NCBI GenBank assembly: GCA_963781675.1
Contig: CAWAGF010000007.1
Span: forward strand, 1 to 64,000
Direction: 5' to 3'
Length of the DNA stretch: 64,000 nt
DNA from: SCTD01 sp963781675
GTDB lineage: Bacteria > Actinomycetota > Actinomycetes > Mycobacteriales > SCTD01
Both the position numbers and the translations under genes were made by a program. A model generated the notes under the pieces. The model had not been told where the DNA came from and searched no databases. It saw nothing but the letters and a program-made list of their open reading frames with translations. Every line of letters starts with the position of its first letter. Positions within the stretch are counted from its first letter, which is position 1. Below, piece after piece: positions 40,136 to 48,557 of the stretch.

Positions 40136-41871
40136 GACTCCTCCTTCGCACCCGCTCCGGCCGCCACCCGGCGGCGACGCGGGCGGGGGCGCGGGGCGGG
40201 TGCCGGGGCCTTCTCGGCGCCGGACCGCTTGATGGTCGACAGGTCGCCGCCCAGGTAGCTGGACACCACCCGCGGGTCGGCCAGCACCTCGTCGGGCTCG
40301 CCCTGCAGCACGACCCGGCCGAGCTCGAGGGCGAGGATCTGGTCGGACAGCCCGGTGATGAGCGGCATGTCGTGCTCGATGATGAGCATCGCGCAGCCGG
40401 TGGCCCGCCGGATGTCGACGAGCAGCGGGCCGAGGGCCTCGGTCTCGCGCTGGGCGATGCCCGAGCTCGGCTCGTCGAGCAGCAGCACCTTCGGGTCGTG
40501 CGCGATCGACATGGCCAGGTCGACGATGCGTCGGGAGCCGGTGCTCAGCTCGCTGACGAACTTGTCGCGGAACGCGCCGAGGCCGAGCAGCTCGACGAGG
40601 TCGTCGACGGTGAAGGCGACGTCCTCCTCGCTCTCGCGCATCGCCGGGGTGGCCAGCAGCGCGGACACGTGGTCGCGCACGTCGATGTGCCGCTCGAGCC
40701 CGAGCGCGATGTTCTCGGCGACGGTCAGCGAGGGGAAGATGCGCGCGTCCTGGAAGGAGCGCCCGAGGCCGATCGCCGCGCGGCGGTCGGCCGCCCAGGT
40801 GGAGACGTCGAGGCCCTCGAGGCGGATCGTGCCGCCGTCCTGCGCGAGGTGGCCGCTGACCATGTCGAAGATCGTCGTCTTGCCGGCGCCGTTCGGGCCG
40901 ATGAGCCCGAGGATCTCGTTCTCGTGCAGGGTGAACGTCACGTCGGTGACGGCGCTGATGCCGCCGAAGCGCTTGGTGAGCCCGGCGACCTCGAGCACCG
41001 GACGGACCGGGCCCTTCTTCGCCGGCTCCCGCTCGCGCAGGCTGGCGGTCGCGGTGTCGGCCTGCTCGCCCATGCCCTTGCTCGCGCCGTGGAGGAACAC
41101 CGAGCGCAGGATGTCGTCGCGCTCGAGCAGCTCCTCGGTCGGGCCGGAGAAGCGCACCTCGCCCTTCTCCATGAAGTACGCCTTGGTGGCGACGGTCAGG
41201 GCGACGTTGATGGACTGCTCGACGAGCACGATGGTGCAGCCCGAAGCGTGGATCTTGCGCACGATGTCGAGCAGCTGGCCGACGACGGTCGGCGCCAGCC
41301 CGAGGGACAGCTCGTCGATGATGAGCAGCTTGGGCTTGGCGACGAACGCCATGCCGAGCGCGAGCTGCTGCTGCTCGCCGCCGGACAGGTTGCCGGCCAG
41401 CTGGTCCCACCGCTCCTGCAGGCGCGGGAACATGCCCAGCACCTCCTGGGTGCGCGCGTCGACCTCGGCCGGGTCCTCGTCCGCGAACAGCCAGGCGCCG
41501 ACCTTGAAGTGCTCGGCGACCGTCAGCGTCGGGAAGACGGCCTTGCCGCCGGGCACCTGCACGATGCCCTGCGTCGCGGTGGCGACCGCGTCGGAGCGGG
41601 TGATGTCCTTGCCGTCGAACCAGATCGACCCGCCGACGGGCTGCACCAGGCCGGAGACGGCCTTGAGCAGGGTGGACTTCCCGGCGCCGTTCGTGCCGAG
41701 CAGGGCGACGATCTCGCCGCGCTGGACGTCGAGGTCGACCCCGAACAGCACCTGCACCTTGTCGTAGGCGACGTCGACGCCGCGGCACGAGAGCAGCGGA
41801 CCGCCCGGTGTGCCGGTGACGTCCTCGACGGCGTCGTCCGAGGAGGAGCGCTTGAGCCAGGACAGGTTCAT
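40132..41871 (-). CDS. Fused Liv-type ABC ATPase (LivF-LivG in one chain)
   Basis: 579 residues holding two ATPase domains. The first (about 25-265) resembles LivF: Walker A GTNGAGKST, signature LSGGEQQQLALG, and Walker B LLIIDELSLGLAP with Leu instead of the usual Pro after the Glu. The second (about 305-550) resembles LivG: Walker A GPNGAGKTT, a signature LSTGSRRIVDLA that departs from LSGGQ, Walker B VLLLDEPSSGIAQ. A basic C-terminal tail (PRPRPRRRRVAAG) follows. The ATG overlaps the permease stop by 4 nt. It energises the fused permease. Confidence 0.88.
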   Translation of the reverse strand: MNLSWLKRSSSDDAVEDVTGTPGGPLLSCRGVDVAYDKVQVLFGVDLDVQRGEIVALLGTNGAGKSTLLKAVSGLVQPVGGSIWFDGKDITRSDAVATATQGIVQVPGGKAVFPTLTVAEHFKVGAWLFADEDPAEVDARTQEVLGMFPRLQERWDQLAGNLSGGEQQQLALGMAFVAKPKLLIIDELSLGLAPTVVGQLLDIVRKIHASGCTIVLVEQSINVALTVATKAYFMEKGEVRFSGPTEELLERDDILRSVFLHGASKGMGEQADTATASLREREPAKKGPVRPVLEVAGLTKRFGGISAVTDVTFTLHENEILGLIGPNGAGKTTIFDMVSGHLAQDGGTIRLEGLDVSTWAADRRAAIGLGRSFQDARIFPSLTVAENIALGLERHIDVRDHVSALLATPAMRESEEDVAFTVDDLVELLGLGAFRDKFVSELSTGSRRIVDLAMSIAHDPKVLLLDEPSSGIAQRETEALGPLLVDIRRATGCAMLIIEHDMPLITGLSDQILALELGRVVLQGEPDEVLADPRVVSSYLGGDLSTIKRSGAEKAPAPAPRPRPRRRRVAAGAGAKEES

Positions 41872-44240
41872 CGCAGGGTCCCTTCGCGGGCGCGGGCCCG
41901 CAGGTGCTCGTGGGTCTGGAAGGTCTCGAGCGTCAGCGGCTCGTCGCACACCGGGCAGGCCAGCGCGTCGGGGCGCTCCTCGAGCACCTCGTGCCCGTGC
42001 GCAGCCGCTGCCTCGAGGCTGGCGTCCGGCTCGGCCGACAGCGAGGACTCGTGGCCCTCGTCGTCCTCGACGCGGCGGTCGGCGACCAGGCTGGGCACGT
42101 GGATGCCGCGCTTGGCGGCGATCCGGCGCAGGTACTTGTCGCGCTCCTCGAAGGCGTAGCCCGCGAGCCCGCCGGGGCTCTGGTAGAGGTTCAGGATCAG
42201 CAGCGGCCCGGTCAGCAGCAGCGGCACGGCCTGCGCGAAGGTCTCGCCCAGCCCCTGCCACAGGTCGGGGCCGAACAGCACCGTGGCCTCGAACAGGATC
42301 ACGCCGACGACCGCTGCCCACACCGACGTCAGGCCCGCGACGCACGCCGCGAGGAAGACGAAGATGCTGGACAGCACGTCGTAGCTGTCGCCGAGCACGT
42401 TGTGCTGGGAGTAGGCGAACAGCGTGCCGGCCAGGCCGGCCATGCCGCCGGAGATGGCGAACGCCGCGAGGCGGACCCGCACCGGGTTCATGGAGTACGA
42501 CGCGGCCGCCCGCTGGTTGTCACGCATCGCGATGACGACGCGCCCGCTGCGGTTGCTGCGGAAGGCGAGCGCGGCGGCCATCGTCAGCGCCAGGGCGATG
42601 AGGCAGGCGTAGTAGAAGCTCGTGTTGTCCTCGAGGTCGAACCGGCCGTAGACCCGCGGCCGCACGATCGCGCCGACGACGCCGTCGGGCAGCAGCAGGT
42701 CGCCGAGCGCGAAGCTCGGGTTGAGGACGTAGTTCTGCATCGCGTAGCCGAACGCCAGGGTGGTGACCGCGAGGTAGAGCCCCTGGATGCGGATGGCCGG
42801 CAGGCCGATGAGGACGGCGGCCAGCGCGCCCGCGGCGATGCCGAGGAAGCACGCGACGAAGAAGTCGATGTTGTGGTCGGCGATGAGCCCGCCGGAGACG
42901 GCCGCGCCGATGCCGACGAGCCCGAACTGGCCGAGCGAGATCTGGCCGGCCCAGCCGGTGAGCACGACCAGGCTGACCGCGACGATGCCGTACATCGGCA
43001 GCAGCGTCAGGCGCGGCAGGTTGGCCTCGCCGACGAGCAGCGGCGCCACGACCGCGATGAGGACGGCCGACCCGAGCAGCACGTAGCGCGCCACCTTGAC
43101 CTCGGGCACGTCGCGCAGCTCGGTCGGGATCGGCCGGAAGACCTTGACCGACTGGAAGCTCGAGACGCCGGTGTCCTTGGCCCGCGAGAGGGTCCCGCGC
43201 TGCAGGAGCAGCGCGGCCAGGATGACGAGGAGCATCAGCGCGGACGCCACGTCGTTCTGCCCGGTCTTCGCGACGCTGGCGAAGATGAGGATGCCGATGC
43301 CGGTGCCGGCGAACAGCGCGGTGCCGAAGCGCTCGAGCCCGGCGACGACGGCCGCCGCCAGGCCGTAGAGCAGCGTGTCGAAGCCGAGCGTCGCGTCGCT
43401 CGGCACACCGATGAGCGGCGCCTGCGCGAAGATCGCCAGGCTGGACAGCAGGCCGGCGAGCGCCCAGGCGACGGTGCCGACGCGCTTGACCGGGATGCCG
43501 AGCAGGGCCGCCCGCTCGGCGTTCTCGGCCGCGGCGCGCACGGCCATGCCCATCCGGCTGCGGCTGAAGAACAGCGCCAGGCCGCCGGTGAGCAGGCCGA
43601 CCACGAGGAACGCGAACACCTGGTTGCCGGACAGCACCGGCTCGCCGCGCGCGCTGTTGAAGGCCAGGCCGTCCCACGGCGTCTGCACCGTCGGCGGCTG
43701 GTCGGCGCGCTCGCCGAACCACACCGGCAGGAAGAAGCCGATGACCGCGAAGGTCTGGGCCAGGCCGATCGTCACGACGGTGACGATCAAGCGCGGGCTC
43801 TTGCTGAAGCGGCGCATGACGACGAGGTCGGTCAGCGCCCCGACGCCCAGGCCGCCGACGATCGCGAGCGGGAACGTGAGCAGGTAGCTCACGCCGAAGG
43901 TCGTGGTGAGCAGCAGCGCCGTGATGGCCGGCACCGCGCCCAGCGCCGCCGCCGCGAAGTTGATGATGCGGCTGGTGCGGTAGACGAGGACCAGGGCCAC
44001 GCCGATGATCCCGTAGAGGGAGCCCAGCGCGATGCCGTTCAGGATGTTGCTCGCCGACAGGCCGACGACGAGGTTCATGAACGCCAGGTAGACCACCGCG
44101 ATGGCGGCGTAGCGGCCGAGGACCGGTCCGCGGCCGGAGCCGCGCAGGCCGCCGCCGACGGTCCTGAGCAGGCCGGGCAGCCCGCCCGGCCGGGGCGCGG
44201 CCGCCGGGTCGGCGGTCTCGCGCAGCAGGGTCGCCGTCAT
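41868..44240 (-). CDS. Fused Liv-type ABC permease (LivH-LivM) with zinc-finger-like tail
   Basis: 790 residues. The first half (about 40-355) is LivH-like (NGIALGSLYGIIGVALVLVY); the second (about 380-700) is LivM-like (GWAGQISLGQFGLVGIGAAV, MRDNQRAAASYSMNPVRVR). A hydrophilic C-terminal tail (about 705-790) ends with CPVC at 762-765 and H777, H779 (C-x2-C-x11-H-x-H), which could bind zinc. Branched-chain-type transporters normally use two permease proteins; here they are one. The gene ends overlapping the ATPase gene and begins 4 bp after the binding-protein gene. Confidence 0.88.
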   Translation of the reverse strand: MTATLLRETADPAAAPRPGGLPGLLRTVGGGLRGSGRGPVLGRYAAIAVVYLAFMNLVVGLSASNILNGIALGSLYGIIGVALVLVYRTSRIINFAAAALGAVPAITALLLTTTFGVSYLLTFPLAIVGGLGVGALTDLVVMRRFSKSPRLIVTVVTIGLAQTFAVIGFFLPVWFGERADQPPTVQTPWDGLAFNSARGEPVLSGNQVFAFLVVGLLTGGLALFFSRSRMGMAVRAAAENAERAALLGIPVKRVGTVAWALAGLLSSLAIFAQAPLIGVPSDATLGFDTLLYGLAAAVVAGLERFGTALFAGTGIGILIFASVAKTGQNDVASALMLLVILAALLLQRGTLSRAKDTGVSSFQSVKVFRPIPTELRDVPEVKVARYVLLGSAVLIAVVAPLLVGEANLPRLTLLPMYGIVAVSLVVLTGWAGQISLGQFGLVGIGAAVSGGLIADHNIDFFVACFLGIAAGALAAVLIGLPAIRIQGLYLAVTTLAFGYAMQNYVLNPSFALGDLLLPDGVVGAIVRPRVYGRFDLEDNTSFYYACLIALALTMAAALAFRSNRSGRVVIAMRDNQRAAASYSMNPVRVRLAAFAISGGMAGLAGTLFAYSQHNVLGDSYDVLSSIFVFLAACVAGLTSVWAAVVGVILFEATVLFGPDLWQGLGETFAQAVPLLLTGPLLILNLYQSPGGLAGYAFEERDKYLRRIAAKRGIHVPSLVADRRVEDDEGHESSLSAEPDASLEAAAAHGHEVLEERPDALACPVCDEPLTLETFQTHEHLRARAREGTLR

Positions 44241-44244
44241 GCCC

Positions 44245-46071
44245 CTACGCCCGCTTGTCCGCGGTCGGCACCTGCGGGTCGCCCTTGGGCAGCTGGCCGA
44301 GCCCGAAGCGCTTGCCGCCGTAGGCCTGCACGAAGGCGCCGGTCACGCCGTTGTACGGGCTCTTCTTCTTCTTGTTGAAGTAGGTCACGAAGGCGTCCTG
44401 GGTCCAGGACAGCTCGCCGTTCTCGAAGGCGCGGCGGCTGAAGCCGGTGGTGCCGCCGCCCCGCGAGCCCAGGCGCGGCGCGCTGGCCGCCATGTTGGCC
44501 GGCGTGAGGTTCGGGCCGGTCGTCTGGAGCAGGCTGGCGAACATGTTGTAGTTCTGCCAGAAGATCTCGAGGATCAGCGGCTGCAGCGTGGTCGTCGACG
44601 TGGAGCTCGCCTTGAAGACCTTGACGCCGCCGAGGTTCTCGGGCGCGGTGGACTTCTCGGACATGCCGAGGCCCAGGGCGCCGTCGAAGGAGCACCCGTT
44701 GTCCGGCGGCGGGCAGGCGGTGTCGCCCTCGTAGGTCTGACCGGCGGAGTCGGTGTCCATCGCCTGGTTGCTGGCGAGCAGCGTCTCCGGCCAGTAGTTG
44801 TTGTTCTTGGCGGCCATGTAGGAGAACTGCGGCGCGACCGGGTCGCAGAAGCAGACGACGCTGGTGGCGGGGTTGTCCCGGCTGTTCATGACCGCGGTCC
44901 CGGCCTGCGACTGCGTCGCGGCGGTGCTGAGGTTCTGCTCGTAGAAGTACTCGTGGCCCTTGACGCTCTCGCCGCACTTGGCCAGCGCCGGGTAGAGCAC
45001 CTTCTGGATGACGGTCTTGTTGTCCGGGTCGTTGGTGCTGACGACGCCCAGCTGGCGCGTGGTCTTGCGGAAGTCCTGCGCGGCGTTCTGCGGCCCGGCG
45101 AAGGCCGCCGGCTTCTTGGCCATGCTCCCGCACCACCACTCGGCGAACAGCTTGCTCATGCGGGTGGAGCTCATGCCGTAGTCGTAGTTGTACGGCTTGA
45201 GGTCGCGGCGGAACTCGTCGGAGAAGCCGGCGCCGCCGAAGCTGACGACCTTGCGCCGGGCGAGCTCGGCGTAGCAGGCCGAGCAGACGGTGGTCTGGAA
45301 GAAGACGGCGTACGGCTTGTAGGTGTCGACGATCCGGTTCATCTCCGGGATGAGGCACTGCAGGTCCGGCGGGACCGTGCGGCAGGTCCCCTGGAAGGTC
45401 TTGATGTCGAGCTTGCGGCCGTACAGCTGGTAGGTCTTGTTCATGAACGTCTGGAAGGCGGCGTTCGAGACGCGGGCGGCGCTGGCGTCGTAGTACAGGC
45501 CCTGCGCGCGCAGGATCGCGTTGACCTCCGCGCCGTAGTCCGGGATGTACTGGACGACGGTGATCTTGTCCTTGGTGACGCCCATGGAGGTCGCGCCGCC
45601 GTTGGCCACGCCGGTCGCGCCGGGCTTGCCGGGGGCGCACGGCGGGGCGAAGAACTCGATCTTCGGGTCGAACTGGCGCCCGCTCACGCAGTGCGAGGTG
45701 TCGCCGGTGGCCACGGCCGCCACCGGGGCCTTGCCGCCCCCGCCGCCCGCGGCGGTGGTCGTCGTGGTGGGGCCGCCCCCGGTCGTGCCGGTGGAGCCGG
45801 GCACCGCGCCCGTCGTGGTCGCTCCGCTCCCGCCCGCGCTGCCGGGCGGCGCGAGGACCGTGCCGTCGGCGGCCACGATGCTGCCGTCCGCCGCGACGGT
45901 GCTGCCGTCCGCGAGCACCGTGCCGGGAGGGGCCCCCGCGAAGGAGCCCGCGGCGACGGTGTCGGCGCCCGCCGTCGGGGCGGTCGACGGGGCGACCAGC
46001 ACCACGACGAGCTGGGCCGCGGCGAGGAGCGCGAGCGGTCCGTACTTGCGGGCGGGCGAGCTGCGGTACAC
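44245..46071 (-). CDS. Cys-rich substrate-binding protein of the Liv-type transporter
   Basis: 608 residues. The N-terminal hydrophobic segment (YGPLALLAAAQLVVVLV, about 10-26) is a signal peptide or anchor. A Thr/Gly/Ala-rich linker with ADGSTVAADGSIVAADG-type repeats follows (to about 125), then a periplasmic-binding type I domain (DKITVVQYIPDYGAEVNAIL, FGLGQ end). Twelve cysteines in the mature part suggest several disulfides. The GTG at 46071 follows AGGAGG at 4 nt, better than the ATG 51 bp upstream. First gene of the operon; the 134 bp upstream holds its promoter. Confidence 0.82.
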   Translation of the reverse strand: MYRSSPARKYGPLALLAAAQLVVVLVAPSTAPTAGADTVAAGSFAGAPPGTVLADGSTVAADGSIVAADGTVLAPPGSAGGSGATTTGAVPGSTGTTGGGPTTTTTAAGGGGGKAPVAAVATGDTSHCVSGRQFDPKIEFFAPPCAPGKPGATGVANGGATSMGVTKDKITVVQYIPDYGAEVNAILRAQGLYYDASAARVSNAAFQTFMNKTYQLYGRKLDIKTFQGTCRTVPPDLQCLIPEMNRIVDTYKPYAVFFQTTVCSACYAELARRKVVSFGGAGFSDEFRRDLKPYNYDYGMSSTRMSKLFAEWWCGSMAKKPAAFAGPQNAAQDFRKTTRQLGVVSTNDPDNKTVIQKVLYPALAKCGESVKGHEYFYEQNLSTAATQSQAGTAVMNSRDNPATSVVCFCDPVAPQFSYMAAKNNNYWPETLLASNQAMDTDSAGQTYEGDTACPPPDNGCSFDGALGLGMSEKSTAPENLGGVKVFKASSTSTTTLQPLILEIFWQNYNMFASLLQTTGPNLTPANMAASAPRLGSRGGGTTGFSRRAFENGELSWTQDAFVTYFNKKKKSPYNGVTGAFVQAYGGKRFGLGQLPKGDPQVPTADKRA

Positions 46072-46205
46072 GGAGCCTCCTGGAGCAGGGCGCGCGCACG
46101 CTGGGGTTGTGCGCTGCGTCACAGTTCGACGGAGTGTCCTGGTTTCCTGCTGCTCCCGCTAGGGAGGTTGCACGCCGGATGCAGCAACCACTGGGGCTGC
46201 TGTGA

Positions 46206-46625
46206 CTAGCGCAGCCGGACGACGGCCTTCGCGTTCGTCAGCACCTTGCTGCCGTCCACCGTGGCCACCAGGCCGACGACGACGGAGCCGTCCGCGCGCT
46301 TGTCCTCGACCGTCCCGCGGACCGTGAGGACGGCTCCGCGGTCGTCGTCCGGCACCACGACCGGCCGGCTGAAGCGGACGGAGTACTCCAGCAGCGCCCC
46401 GGGGTCGCCGGCCCAGTCGGTGACGGTCCGGCCGGCGACCGCCATCGTGAGCATCCCGTGGGCGATGACGTCGGGCAGGCCGACGGCCTTGGCCACCCGC
46501 TCGTTCCAGTGGATGACGTTGGCGTCCCCGCTCGCGCCGCAGTAGCGCACCAGGTCCGCCCGGGTCAGCGGGAAGGTGCGCTCGGCCAGCTCGGTGCCGA
46601 CCTCGACCTCGTCGTACGACGGCAC
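46206..46625 (-). CDS. hadB: MaoC-like hydratase, HadB-like
   Basis: 139 residues, hot-dog fold. It carries the hydratase 2 motif YCGASGDANVIHWNE followed by GLPDVIAHGML, including the catalytic Asp and His. With HadA it would form a (3R)-hydroxyacyl-ACP dehydratase or enoyl-CoA hydratase. The GTG start lies 1 nt after the hadA stop. The rpmG-hadA-hadB order is shared with mycobacteria. Confidence 0.85.
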   Translation of the reverse strand: MPSYDEVEVGTELAERTFPLTRADLVRYCGASGDANVIHWNERVAKAVGLPDVIAHGMLTMAVAGRTVTDWAGDPGALLEYSVRFSRPVVVPDDDRGAVLTVRGTVEDKRADGSVVVGLVATVDGSKVLTNAKAVVRLR

Positions 46626-46626
46626 G

Positions 46627-47091
46627 TCAGGCCTCCTTGCCGGCGGCGGTGCCGCGGCTCACGATGGTGCCGCGCAGGGTCGCGACCCTCTCCCCGTCCG
46701 CGGCGGTGACCTCGCTGACCGTGGTGATGAGCTCGTTGCGGCCGGCGTCCTTGATGTCGTCGACCCGCGCGACGCTGGTCAGCACGTCGCCCGCGCGGAC
46801 CGGGCGGTGCAGCTCGAAGCTCTGCTCGCCGTGCACGACCAGCGAGTAGTCCAGTCCGAGCGCGGGATCGGCGACCGGCCCCTCCGCCGCGAAGCGGAAG
46901 TTCAGCACCGTCAGGAACGTCGGGGGCGCGATGACGTCCGGGTGGCCGAGCGCCCGGGCGGCCGCCGGGTCGGTGTAGGCCGGGTTCTCGTCGCCGATCG
47001 CCCGGGCGAAGCTGCGGATGTGCTCGCGCCCCACCTCGTAGCTGGACGAGGACGGGTACTGCCGGCCGATGAAGTCGCGGTTGACGGGCAC
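46627..47091 (-). CDS. hadA: MaoC-like dehydratase, HadA-like
   Basis: 154 residues, hot-dog fold (N-terminal MaoC-like half). FARAIGDENPAYTDPAAARA is present, but the catalytic His of hydratase 2 is replaced here by Pro, as in HadA stabilising subunits. It is expected to pair with HadB. The GTG at 47091 gives VNRDFIGRQYPSS; sequence upstream of it belongs to the rpmG region. rpmG ends about 100 bp upstream. Confidence 0.85.
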   Translation of the reverse strand: MPVNRDFIGRQYPSSSSYEVGREHIRSFARAIGDENPAYTDPAAARALGHPDVIAPPTFLTVLNFRFAAEGPVADPALGLDYSLVVHGEQSFELHRPVRAGDVLTSVARVDDIKDAGRNELITTVSEVTAADGERVATLRGTIVSRGTAAGKEA

Positions 47092-47194
47092 GGGGCTCCC
47101 TGATGTGAACGACGGTTCACAGACCCTAGCGCGGGCCGGGCACGACGAAGGCCGGCCCCCAGCGGGGACCGGCCTCGACGTCGACGCGGAGCGG

Positions 47195-47359
47195 CTAGCG
47201 CGTCTCGCGGTGGTCGGTGTGCTGCCGGCAGTGCGGGCAGAACTTCTTGAGGTCCATGCGGTCCGGGTCGTTGCGCCGGTTCTTCTTGGTGATGTAGTTG
47301 CGGTTCTTGCACGTCTGGCAGGCCATCGTGATCTTCGGACGGACGTCGGTGGCGGCCAT
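47195..47359 (-). CDS. rpmG: 50S ribosomal protein L33
   Basis: 54 residues: MAATDVRPKITMACQTCKNR, then NYITKKNRRNDPDRMDLKKF, then CPHCRQHTDHRETR. Two CxxC pairs form the zinc-binding type of L33. ATG at 47359, TAG at 47195-47197. It lies between the tRNA pair and hadA. Confidence 0.95.
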   Translation of the reverse strand: MAATDVRPKITMACQTCKNRNYITKKNRRNDPDRMDLKKFCPHCRQHTDHRETR

Positions 47360-47433
47360 GCGGAGGTGCCTGCTCTCTCGGATCGTGGGACGTGCAGTGG
47401 GACCAGACTACCCGGCGCGCGCGCCGGAGGGTG

Positions 47434-47507
47434 TAGCGGTGACCGGACTTGAACCGGTGACACAGCGATTATGAGCCGCTTGCTCTACCAGGCTGAGCTA
47501 CACCGCC
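47434..47507 (-). tRNA. tRNA-Met (CAT anticodon)
   Basis: 74 nt. Acceptor GGCGGTG with CACCGCT (one G-U pair), D arm TAGCTCAGCCTGG, anticodon loop CTCATAA with CAT, T arm GGTTCAAGTCC. The acceptor closes normally, so it is read as the elongator. CCA is not encoded. Confidence 0.93.
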
Positions 47508-47544
47508 GAGACCGCCGACGGCCCGAGGACCGGCAGCGGAGCAG

Positions 47545-47617
47545 AGCCCCCTTACGGAATCGAACCGTAGACCTTCTCCTTACCATGGAGACGCTCTGCC
47601 GACTGAGCTAAGGGGGC
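47545..47617 (-). tRNA. tRNA-Thr (GGT anticodon)
   Basis: 73 nt. Acceptor GCCCCCT with AGGGGGC, D arm TAGCTCAGTCGG, anticodon stem TCTCC/GGAGA with loop ATGGTAA (GGT), T arm GGTTCGATTCC. CCA is not encoded. It lies 37 bp upstream of tRNA-Met, probably cotranscribed. Confidence 0.94.
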
Positions 47618-47725
47618 GGCGAAGCAGCCAGAAGCCTACCCCAGGCGCGCTCCGGCGGACGGCGGGGGGAGGCGGCCGCAGGGCCCGGGGTGCCGCCGGC
47701 GACGCGGCCGTGCTCCGCTTGGCGC

Positions 47726-48523
47726 GTGTCCCCGCTCGTGCACGTCGGCCCGGCCCTGGCGGCCGCGCTGCTGCTGCTCGTCGGCGTCGCCTGCGCGCTC
47801 GCGGCGTACGGCCGGCTCTGCCTGCAGCGCGACGTGCTCGTGGCGTGCCTGCGCGCGGCGCTGCAGCTCGGCCTCATCGCGCTGGTCATCGCCGCGGTCG
47901 TCCGCTCGCTGCTGCTCAGCCTGGTGTTCGTGCTCGGCATGTTCGTGGTCGCGAGCGGGACCGCCGGCCGGCGGCTGGTCCGCTCCCGCTGCGGCTGGTG
48001 GTGCGCGGTACCGGTGGGCCTCGGCGCGCTGCCCGTCGTCGCAGTGCTCGTCCTGCTCGGGGTGGTGCCCGCCAAGGGCGTGGCCGTCGTGCCGGTCGCC
48101 GGCATCCTCATCGGCGGCGCCATGACCGGCACCGTGCTCGCCGGGCGCCGCGGGCTGGACGAGCTGCAGGCCAGGCGCGGCGAGGTCGAGGCCGCCATGG
48201 CGCTCGGCTTCCCCGACCGCGACGCAGGCCTCATGGTCAGCCGCCCGGCCGCCGCGGAGGCGCTGCTGCCCGGCCTCGACTCCACCCGCACGGTCGGCCT
48301 CGTCGCGCTGCCCGGCACCTTCGTGGGCACCCTGCTCGGCGGCGCCAGCCCGGTGCAGGCCGGCGCCGTGCAGCTGCTCGTGCTGGTGGCGCTGCTCGCG
48401 GTGCAGGCCGCTGCGGTCGTGCTGACCGTCGAGCTTCTGGCACGGGGGGTGCTGCGGCGGGAGGAGCCGTTCGCGGCGGTGCCGGCCCGCTTCCGGTTCG
48501 CCCGGCGGGCGACGGCGCGCTAG
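47726..48523 (+). CDS. UPF0014/FetB-like ABC permease
   Basis: 265 residues with about six membrane helices. GILIGGAMTGTVLAGRRGLD and LPGTFVGTLLGGASPVQAG are the hallmarks of the FetB/UPF0014 family (iron exporter permeases in E. coli). The partner ATPase (FetA) is not next to it. The GTG at 47726 is chosen because the hydrophobic segment begins soon after; no strong ribosome binding site is visible. It runs against the surrounding minus-strand tRNA and had genes. Confidence 0.75.
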   Translation: MSPLVHVGPALAAALLLLVGVACALAAYGRLCLQRDVLVACLRAALQLGLIALVIAAVVRSLLLSLVFVLGMFVVASGTAGRRLVRSRCGWWCAVPVGLGALPVVAVLVLLGVVPAKGVAVVPVAGILIGGAMTGTVLAGRRGLDELQARRGEVEAAMALGFPDRDAGLMVSRPAAAEALLPGLDSTRTVGLVALPGTFVGTLLGGASPVQAGAVQLLVLVALLAVQAAAVVLTVELLARGVLRREEPFAAVPARFRFARRATAR

Positions 48524-48557
48524 GGGGGCGGCCGGCGTCGGTCGGCGGGCCGGCCGG

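Noticed and set aside
46206..47091. The two MaoC-like genes as proof of mycolic acid synthesis
   Set aside because: HadAB-like genes at this locus occur in many actinobacteria without mycolates; no mycolic-acid genes are in the window.
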